A stretch of DNA of 6,118 nucleotides from DAOUMU01 sp034409055 (lineage in GTDB: Bacteria > Chloroflexota > Anaerolineae > 4572-78 > J111): positions 1-6,118 of the forward strand of contig DAOUMU010000568.1 in NCBI GenBank assembly GCA_034409055.1, given 5' to 3'. Shown here in pieces: positions 1-4,884 of this stretch; within the stretch, counting starts at the first letter, position 1, and each line of letters begins with the position of its first letter. The notes under the pieces are model-generated. The model made no database searches. It was not told the DNA's origin and saw only the letters and a list, made by a program, of their open reading frames with translations. The position numbers and the translations under genes are program-made.

Positions 1-2
1 TG

Positions 3-101
3 TCCCAACTCCGTGAAACGTGAAGCGTGAAACGTGATGTTTTTACGCCATAAACCCTCACGTTTCACGTTTTACGCTTCACGTCACCGAAAGTTTTGGG
101 A
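3..101. repeat. Long imperfect inverted repeat of 7-bp units
   Basis: The left arm (12-37) is a tandem of the heptamer CGTGAAA/CGTGAAG (three full copies and a partial one). The right arm (59-86) carries the same heptamers on the opposite strand. Positions 18-37 pair with 65-84 at 20 of 20 positions as + strand RNA, counting one G-U; on the - strand that pair becomes a mismatch. An outer TCCCAA (3-8) faces TTGGGA (96-101). It lies just past the stop of the leftward gene at 138, so it could shield or help end that transcript, but no U tract follows it in that direction. Similar simple palindromes are common as dispersed intergenic repeats, which is the likelier reading. Confidence 0.7.
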
Positions 102-137
102 TGATTTAAATTTCGGAACTCCCTTATCTCTCTACTC

Positions 138-1274
138 CTACTCCCACAGGGCATCAACGTAGTAGCTGACATAAGCTCTGGGCCATTCACTGCCCCAGCT
201 CTCCAAATAGACCCGGCAGCGATTATCACTTAACCAATAACCACGCGTCCGGGTTCCGTTCTCATCGACCACCGTGCAACTGGCCGGATAAAAGGTCAGT
301 GTTTTCGTCCGCTGGTAGCGACGCCAACTGATGTCGGCCCACTCAAAGCGATCCCGACACCCGTAATAACCGTAGCAGGTACGGCCATCGTTATCACGAA
401 TTTCAACGTTGATCGGCAAGCTATAATAATTGGCCTCGGATATGTACCAGGGCGCCCAGGGGAAACTGCTATACCGCCACCAGCCCAGCCGCCAATAGGG
501 CCAGATTTCGTAACGGTTATAGATGGTGCTGGTTCTGGCCGCAACGCCACCTACGGCCACCTGGGCATACAGATCAGGGGCCGAGGCCGAGTCCATATAA
601 TCATAGGCTCTGACGTAATTGAGGCTGACCCCAATGCGCAAGGGACGCCGGCTGACGTAGTACTGAGCCTCGGTCTCGAAATCTTCTGACGCGACAGACA
701 GGTCAAGCGCGCCAAAATCTTCGCCTCCGGCTTCAACCACAGGCAGAGAGGGCGGCATCGGGATCGCCGCTGCTTCAACAGCCGCTTCAGGCTGATTATA
801 GTGGCGAGCCAGGACGGCCAGGTCCAGGACGTCCACCGTGCCGTCGAGATTAATGTCGGCCGCCGGGTCATCTGTGCCAAAACGTGAGGCCACAAAAGAC
901 AGATCAAAGATGTCAATCACGCCGCCTTCTTCGTCCACGACGTCATCCCGGGTCACGTAAGTCTCATCCGTAATCGGCTCACCCAGCTCTGCCTCACCAG
1001 GCGGGTCAATGACTTCGGCATCGTCCGGTGGCGGGGGAGGCGTTGGCGTTGAGTCGGGAAGATCTGACGGCTCAGTAGTAACAACTGGCTTCACAATAGG
1101 TGAGACCGGCTCCACCGGCGCCGGGGTGGCGGTTGATGCCGCGGCTGGGGTATCAGGCTCCTGGGCCAAAGCCAGACGGCCCGGCTGGCCCCAGCCGATC
1201 ACCAGGATCAAAGCCAGGCTGGCCAGCAGTACAATTTTACCGATTTGCCAATAAGAGTGGTGTTGAGCTTGCAT
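138..1274 (-). CDS. Secreted protein with dockerin-like repeat pair and aromatic-rich, C2-like C-terminal domain
   Basis: A 378-residue exported protein of unknown function. The ATG at 1272-1274 is preceded by a strong Shine-Dalgarno (AGGAGG, complement of 1283-1288) eight bases away. Residues 1-37 look like a Sec signal peptide: a short N-region, a hydrophobic core at about 13-27, and an ALA cleavage site before Gln38. Residues 39-105 form a Pro/Thr/Ala/acidic linker. Residues 111-160 are two dockerin-type segments. The second has the full calcium-loop pattern (D140, N142, D144, G145, D148, D151); the first keeps the helix but its loop is degenerate (V113, E115, G117 at the ligand positions). 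Residues 205-378 are rich in Trp/Tyr, with four cysteines (300, 306, 333, 353) that could form two disulfides. The pattern of a PDLYAQV strand, an INVEIRDNDGR strand and a C-terminal repeat-like strand weakly recalls C2-like calcium domains; that is inference. No cohesin, membrane anchor or catalytic motif is seen. It is transcribed away from the dehydratase and need not be functionally linked to it. Confidence 0.85.
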   Translation of the reverse strand: MQAQHHSYWQIGKIVLLASLALILVIGWGQPGRLALAQEPDTPAAASTATPAPVEPVSPIVKPVVTTEPSDLPDSTPTPPPPPDDAEVIDPPGEAELGEPITDETYVTRDDVVDEEGGVIDIFDLSFVASRFGTDDPAADINLDGTVDVLDLAVLARHYNQPEAAVEAAAIPMPPSLPVVEAGGEDFGALDLSVASEDFETEAQYYVSRRPLRIGVSLNYVRAYDYMDSASAPDLYAQVAVGGVAARTSTIYNRYEIWPYWRLGWWRYSSFPWAPWYISEANYYSLPINVEIRDNDGRTCYGYYGCRDRFEWADISWRRYQRTKTLTFYPASCTVVDENGTRTRGYWLSDNRCRVYLESWGSEWPRAYVSYYVDALWE

Positions 1275-1301
1275 GATAGTAACCTCCTTTTCACAGCATA
1301 A

Positions 1302-1405
1302 AAAAATCGCTCAGATCGGTACAGCACAAATGCACACCATACCCTGTCCAAACAGGGCCATACCAATATAAGCGATCTTTAAAGCACACATAGGATAATC
1401 GCTTT
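1302..1405 (-). promoter_or_regulatory. Structured 5' leader with attenuator-like mutually exclusive stems
   Basis: This lies in the leader of the secreted-protein gene, ending about 27 bases before its ATG. Read on the - strand, 1361-1380 pairs with 1302-1321 without bulges: 19 of 20 positions pair, including three G-U, with a single mismatch at 1368/1314. The 3' side ends in a U tract (A run 1300-1306 on the + strand), as in an intrinsic terminator. The 39-base apical part contains a perfect 6-bp hairpin (1342-1347 with 1352-1357, loop of four). Upstream, 1398-1404 (AAGCGAT on the - strand) can instead pair with 1370-1376, which would break the terminator-like stem. Such alternation is typical of attenuators and riboswitches. 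It matches no riboswitch class I know. The promoter is uncertain: only a -10-like TAAAAT (complement of 1424-1429) without a convincing -35. Confidence 0.5.
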
Positions 1406-1438
1406 ACTTACTACAAACTAAAGATTTTAAAGAACAAC

Positions 1439-1458
1439 GGGCGCGGTCTTGGCCGCCC
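1439..1458. repeat. GC-rich hairpin upstream of the leader
   Basis: GGGCG (1439-1443) and CGCCC (1454-1458) form a 5-bp stem with a 10-base loop in otherwise AT-rich DNA. On the - strand it is followed by a loosely U-rich stretch, so it might end leftward transcription from further right, but the stem is short. No function can be assigned. Confidence 0.35.
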
Positions 1459-1590
1459 TAATCTCTATATTACTTTAACATGAATTTAAGCGTTTTTCAA
1501 TCCGTACTTTTGAACTATAGCCTTTCTTGGGGTAACTACGCAAGCTAAGGCAACGTCGGAAACTCCGGTTTTCTTGAGTTGACGCATATG

Positions 1591-1619
1591 TCCCTTCTCC
1601 CATAGGTGAGGAGAAGGGG
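1591..1619. repeat. 9-bp palindromic hairpin, REP-like
   Basis: CCCTTCTCC (1592-1600) pairs perfectly with GGAGAAGGG (1610-1618) around a 9-base loop, and T1591/G1619 adds a wobble pair. There is no U tract on either side, so it is a poor terminator candidate. The pyrimidine-rich arm with a small variable loop resembles short extragenic palindromes that occur in many copies in bacterial genomes. Copy number cannot be judged from one window. Confidence 0.55.
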
Positions 1620-1639
1620 AGAAATGTAGTATGGATATA

Positions 1640-1675
1640 GTGACAGTTGTCACCGAGAATAAGGACAAATGTCAC
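1640..1675. promoter_or_regulatory. Two near-identical dyads 22 bp apart (operator-like)
   Basis: GACAGTTGTCAC (1642-1653) and GACAAATGTCAC (1664-1675) agree at 10 of 12 positions. Each has a GACA/TGTC dyad, and the first extends to the 14-bp palindrome GTGACA-GT-TGTCAC (1640-1653). A 22-bp period puts both on about the same face of the helix, as for two dimers of one regulator. The first also fits the TGA-N6-TCA core of CRP/FNR-family sites. The second dyad ends one base before a -35-like element. A transposon end with tandem transposase sites is an alternative. Confidence 0.4.
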
Positions 1676-1704
1676 TTGCTTATGGTGAGCAATAATATTA
1701 TGAT
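1676..1704 (+). promoter_or_regulatory. Sigma70-like promoter candidate
   Basis: TTGCTT (1676-1681), a 17-bp spacer and TATGAT (1699-1704). The -10 matches 5 of 6 consensus bases and the -35 matches 3 of 6. It lies directly after the twin dyads. A transcript from here would run about 580 bases before the dehydratase start, so it is either a long leader, a separate RNA, or a chance match in AT-rich DNA. Confidence 0.3.
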
Positions 1705-1739
1705 ATAGTGGGGTTTAATGGGTATTTTTAACTTTATTA

Positions 1740-2130
1740 AAGTGTTATTTCAGGCTAGATAGCACCAAGATACATTGTTTATGATCCTTGCCCAAGATTC
1801 CAACCATACTCAGCACCCGCCCTACCCCTGGCGTACTTCTTACATAGCCTCCTTAGCCTTCTTCATTTAGAAAGAAATGTCCAGCCCTGTTGACTAGTTT
1901 AGTCCTTCTTGCAGAGCCACGTGCTTGTGCGAGATCTTCCTCTTTGAACAATTTTCAACCTATTTTACCAAATTGGTTCTCAGGTGAGGTGCTACCCCAC
2001 AAACCTGCGTTGAGCCAATGTCTGTAGACTCTACACGTTATGCTGTTTCAGCCTGGTTGAACTGTGCCAAAGAGCGTAAGGAGGTGATGCTCGCCACAAT
2101 ATAGTATCCGCTCGAAACTGTATGTAGTTG
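1740..2130. other. Intergenic stretch with no recognisable gene
   Basis: No open frame with a believable start and ribosome site, no tRNA-like fold and no known riboswitch core were found on either strand. Only small symmetric sites occur: ACCAAATTGGT (1967-1977) and TGTAG-ACT-CTACA (2023-2035). Either could be a protein-binding site or chance. The sequence may be decayed DNA. Confidence 0.5.
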
Positions 2131-2133
2131 GCA

Positions 2134-2214
2134 ATGTCATTCTGAGGCGAAGCCGAAGAATCCTGACAGTGTTTCTTTGAAGAAGGGATGCTTCGCTAGC
2201 GCTCGGAGTGACAT
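2134..2214. repeat. 81-nt imperfect palindrome, dispersed-repeat type
   Basis: ATGTCATTCTGAG (2134-2146) faces CTCGGAGTGACAT (2202-2214). 11 of 13 positions are complementary, and the other two are U-G in + strand RNA. The inner arms (CGAAG at 2153-2157; GCTTCG at 2190-2195) continue the symmetry with shifts. Palindromes with TGTCATTC...GAATGACA-type ends are familiar intergenic repeats in many bacteria; the assignment to that group is from memory. It ends about ten bases before the dehydratase promoter candidate. Confidence 0.65.
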
Positions 2215-2223
2215 GGGGAAGCA

Positions 2224-2252
2224 TTGTTGACAAAGTAGTCAGGTATTACAAT
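2224..2252 (+). promoter_or_regulatory. Promoter candidate for the dehydratase
   Basis: TTGTTG (2224-2229), a 17-bp spacer and TACAAT (2247-2252, 5 of 6 consensus bases) give a likely start near 2259 and a leader of about 33 bases. A perfect TTGACA sits at 2227-2232, overlapping the -35, but is only 14 bp from the same -10. A GTAGTCA direct repeat (2235-2241 and 2261-2267) brackets the -10 and could bind a regulator. Confidence 0.4.
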
Positions 2253-2276
2253 CGATTACAGTAGTCACTGAGTACC

Positions 2277-2285
2277 AAAGGAGGT
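2277..2285 (+). promoter_or_regulatory. Perfect Shine-Dalgarno of the dehydratase
   Basis: AAAGGAGGT is followed by six bases and then the ATG at 2292. It fixes this start over the in-frame ATG at residue 13 (2328), which has no comparable site, and predicts strong translation, fitting an enzyme needed in quantity. Confidence 0.85.
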
Positions 2286-2291
2286 ATTACA

Positions 2292-4691
2292 ATGGCAATC
2301 TTACTGAAAGGAAAAGAGGTTGACGCGATGGCCTTGCCGGGGCCGACTCCGCGGGTGGGGCGCGTCAAAGAGCGGTTCCTGGCGATTCAGCCAGAGATTT
2401 GCGTGGAACGGGCCAGGTTGGTCACCGAATCCTATAAGGAGACCGAGGCCGAGCCGATCCACATCCGTCGGGCCAAGGCGTTGGAAAAGATCTTAGCCGA
2501 GATGACGATCTTCATCCAGGACGATGAGTTGATTGTCGGCAACCAGGCTACCAAGCCACGCTCGTCCCCCATTTTCCCCGAGTTCTCGAACAAGTGGCTT
2601 GAAGCGGAACTCGACCGGTTGGAAAAGCGAACCGGCGACGTGTTCCTCATCTCCGAAAGCAAGAAACAGACGCTCCGTGAGCTGTTCCCCTACTGGGAGG
2701 GCAAGACCAGCAATGAGCGGGCAACCGCGTTGATGACCCAGGAAGCCAAGGACGCCCAGGCGGCGGGTGTATTCACCGTAGGCAACTACTACTTCAACGG
2801 CGTCGGCCACATCTCGGTGGACTACGCCAAAGTCCTGGCCAAGGGACTGAATGGGATCATTGCCGAAGCCGAAGCGGAGCTGGACAAGCTCGACGCCACC
2901 GACCCGGCGCAACTAAAGAAGATGCACTTCTTGCGGGCGGTGGTCATTGCCAACAAGGCAGTCATCCGCTTCGCCGAGCGTTTTGCCGAGGAAGCGGATC
3001 GGTTGGCGGCCAAGGAGAAGGCCGCCGAACGGAAAGCTGAGCTGCAGGAGATCGCCCGCATCTGCCGCAAGGTGCCGGCCCAGCCAGCCGAGACGTTCTG
3101 GGAGGCACTCCAGTCCTTCTGGTTCGTCCAACTCGCCATCCAACTCGAGTCGAATGGCCACTCCATCTCGCCGATGCGGTTCGACCAGTACATGTATCCT
3201 TACCTTAAGGCCGATACCGACCTAACCGTCGAGAAAGCCCAGGAGTTGTTGGACCTCCTGTGGATCAAATTCACCGAGATCAACAAGGTGCGCGACGAGG
3301 GGTCGACCAAGGCTTTCGGCGGCTATCCAATGTTCCAGAACCTGATCGTCGGCGGCCAGACTCGGGACGGCGCGGATGCGACCAATGAACTGTCCTTCAT
3401 GTGCCTCCAGGCCACCGCCAACACTCAGTTGTACCAGCCGTCAATCTCCATCCGTGTCCACGACGGCACGCCGGACTCGCTGTACATGAAGGCCCTTGAG
3501 GTAAGCCGGATTGGTCTGGGCATGCCCGCCTACTACAACGACCGGTTCATCATTCCGGGGTTGTTGAGCCGGGGCTTAACGCGCGAGGATGCCCGCGATT
3601 ACGGGATCATCGGCTGTGTCGAGCCGCAGGTCGGCGGCAAGACGGAAGGCTGGCACGACGCCGCTTTCTTCAACATGGCCAAGGTGCTGGAGCTGGCGCT
3701 CAACAACGGCGTGGACCCGGCGACCGGCGAGCAGCTTGGACCAAAGAACGGCGACCTGACCTCCTTCAAGTCATTCGACGACGTAATGGAGGCCTACCGG
3801 AAGCAGATGGAATATTTCGTCCAGTTGTTGGTCATATCCGATAACGCAGTGGACATCGCCCACGGCGAGCGGGCCCCGCTGCCCTTCCTGTCGTCGATGG
3901 CTGATGACTGCATCGCCAAAGGCAAGTCCTTGCAAGAGGGGGGGGCACATTACAACTTCACCGGCCCGCAGGGTGTCGGCGTGGGCAACGTCGGCGACTC
4001 TCTGACTGCGATCAAGAAGCTTGTGTTCGAGGAGAAGGCGGTTACCCTAGATGAGCTCAAGCAGGCGCTCGAGACCAACTTTGAGGGCAAGGAAGACCTG
4101 CGCCAGATGCTAATCAACCGCGCCCCCAAGTATGGCAACGACGATGAGTACGCCGATGGGCTCGCCCGGGGGGGTGCGTTGATCTACTGCCAGGAAGTCG
4201 AGAAATACACGAACCCGCGTGGTGGCCGATTCCAGCCCGGCCTCTATCCGGTCTCGGCCAACGTCCCGCTGGGCACTGTAGTGGGCGCTACCCCCGACGG
4301 CCGCAAGGCCGGTACTCCACTGGCCGATGGCGTCTCGCCCGTGTCCGGCACTGACCAGACCGGCCCGACGGCAGCCGTTAAATCGGTCGCCAAGCTGGAT
4401 CACGTGATTGCCTCTAACGGCACTCTGCTCAACCAAAAGTTCCACCCCAATGCCCTGAAAGATGAGCGAGGGCTGAGGAACCTGAAGGCGGTCACCGAAA
4501 CCCTGTTCCATGGCGGCGGATTCCACGTCCAGTACAACGTCGTCGGCCGCGAGACCCTGCTGGATGCGCAGGAGAATCCAGAAAAGTACCGGGGTCTGGT
4601 CGTGCGCGTTGCCGGTTATAGCGCCTTCTTCACGGCGCTCGACAAGGCACTCCAGGACGACATCATCGCCCGCACGGAGCACGTGTTCTAA
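2292..4691 (+). CDS. dhaB1: Glycyl-radical glycerol/1,2-propanediol dehydratase (B12-independent)
   Basis: A 799-residue cytoplasmic glycyl-radical enzyme that should dehydrate glycerol to 3-hydroxypropionaldehyde or 1,2-propanediol to propionaldehyde without cobalamin. The PFL-like barrel spans about residues 20-670. The thiyl loop reads GIIGCVEPQ with Cys442 and Glu444, and the radical loop near the C-terminus reads RVAGYSAFF with Gly775. Against the Clostridium butyricum enzyme (787 residues, recalled from memory), His173, His290-Ser291 and Asp456 fall exactly where its substrate ligands His164, His281-Ser282 and Asp447 lie. Tyr652 matches Tyr640, and the tail RTEHVF is nearly the same. 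This set, with GCVEP rather than GCVET, argues against hydroxyproline dehydratase, and the missing Cys-Cys pair excludes pyruvate formate-lyase. One difference: Phe348 stands where Tyr339 is expected. There is no N-terminal extension for microcompartment targeting. The activase follows after 193 bases. Glycerol versus propanediol preference cannot be settled from sequence. Confidence 0.88.
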   Translation: MAILLKGKEVDAMALPGPTPRVGRVKERFLAIQPEICVERARLVTESYKETEAEPIHIRRAKALEKILAEMTIFIQDDELIVGNQATKPRSSPIFPEFSNKWLEAELDRLEKRTGDVFLISESKKQTLRELFPYWEGKTSNERATALMTQEAKDAQAAGVFTVGNYYFNGVGHISVDYAKVLAKGLNGIIAEAEAELDKLDATDPAQLKKMHFLRAVVIANKAVIRFAERFAEEADRLAAKEKAAERKAELQEIARICRKVPAQPAETFWEALQSFWFVQLAIQLESNGHSISPMRFDQYMYPYLKADTDLTVEKAQELLDLLWIKFTEINKVRDEGSTKAFGGYPMFQNLIVGGQTRDGADATNELSFMCLQATANTQLYQPSISIRVHDGTPDSLYMKALEVSRIGLGMPAYYNDRFIIPGLLSRGLTREDARDYGIIGCVEPQVGGKTEGWHDAAFFNMAKVLELALNNGVDPATGEQLGPKNGDLTSFKSFDDVMEAYRKQMEYFVQLLVISDNAVDIAHGERAPLPFLSSMADDCIAKGKSLQEGGAHYNFTGPQGVGVGNVGDSLTAIKKLVFEEKAVTLDELKQALETNFEGKEDLRQMLINRAPKYGNDDEYADGLARGGALIYCQEVEKYTNPRGGRFQPGLYPVSANVPLGTVVGATPDGRKAGTPLADGVSPVSGTDQTGPTAAVKSVAKLDHVIASNGTLLNQKFHPNALKDERGLRNLKAVTETLFHGGGFHVQYNVVGRETLLDAQENPEKYRGLVVRVAGYSAFFTALDKALQDDIIARTEHVF

Positions 4692-4729
4692 CTTAGAGAG
4701 TGTCTTCAGAGACTTTGTGAGAATGGATA

Positions 4730-4763
4730 GGGAGCTGGTTTCTTGCTGTTGGGACCAGCTCCC
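4730..4763 (+). terminator. Perfect 10-bp hairpin after the dehydratase (terminator or attenuator-like)
   Basis: GGGAGCTGGT (4730-4739) pairs perfectly with ACCAGCTCCC (4754-4763) around a 14-base loop, 38 bases past the stop. The following bases are AT-rich (GTTATAATAAT) but not a U run, so it may reduce rather than end readthrough, or protect the 3' end of the dehydratase message. It would let the dehydratase be made in excess over its activase. Confidence 0.5.
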
Positions 4764-4771
4764 GTTATAAT
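4743..4771 (+). promoter_or_regulatory. Internal promoter candidate for the activase
   Basis: TTGCTG (4743-4748), a 17-bp spacer and a consensus TATAAT (4766-4771). The -35 falls in the loop of the preceding hairpin and the -10 starts three bases after it. A second TATAAT at 4784-4789 lacks a -35. Transcription from here would put the next hairpin in the activase leader. Confidence 0.4.
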
Positions 4772-4792
4772 AATAGGGGTAACTATAATCGC

Positions 4793-4833
4793 TACCTGTG
4801 GCCTGGATTTGCCAATTCAGGCCGAGCCAGGTA
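4793..4833 (+). promoter_or_regulatory. Two-segment hairpin in the activase leader
   Basis: An inner 10-bp stem (4800-4809 with 4814-4823, one G-U, loop TGCC) is capped outside by a perfect 6-bp stem (TACCTG 4793-4798 with CAGGTA 4828-4833), with a 1x4 internal loop between them. No U tract follows. It ends 40 bases before the activase Shine-Dalgarno. It could be an RNA processing or stability element, or a regulatory fold; its role is unknown. Confidence 0.5.
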
Positions 4834-4884
4834 AATAATTATCAATAGAGACATACATCGAAATCTAACAGCAGGAGAGTCACA

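Noticed and set aside
12..86. CRISPR array from the repeated heptamers
   Set aside because: The units are tandem with no spacers and switch strand half way; it is a palindromic simple repeat.
1520..1575. Riboswitch-like stretch resembling a cyclic-di-GMP aptamer (ACGCAAGCTAAGG)
   Set aside because: Only a short resemblance to the ACGCAAAGC segment; the matching upstream core and tetraloop helix are absent on both strands.
1981..2007. Hairpin CAGG/CCTG in the long spacer
   Set aside because: Only four outer pairs and an irregular interior; comparable stems arise by chance in this length of DNA.
2078..2101. Short leader peptide after an AAGGAGG motif
   Set aside because: The ATG at 2087 is only two bases from the motif and gives five codons before a stop; it is not a believable gene.
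2292..2350. Encapsulation peptide for a microcompartment at the dehydratase N-terminus
   Set aside because: Only about 20 residues precede the conserved domain and they are Pro/Gly-rich, with no amphipathic helix; no shell gene is in the window.
3597..3659. Hydroxyproline dehydratase, choline lyase or pyruvate formate-lyase identity for the glycyl-radical enzyme
   Set aside because: The thiyl loop is GCVEPQ, followed by Asp at Cys+14, with His173 and His290-Ser291 elsewhere, the diol dehydratase set; hydroxyproline dehydratase has GCVET and pyruvate formate-lyase has adjacent cysteines.
4110..4682. 190-codon open frame on the - strand inside the dehydratase
   Set aside because: It lies opposite a strongly conserved coding region of high GC and has no domain or ribosome site; it is a shadow frame.
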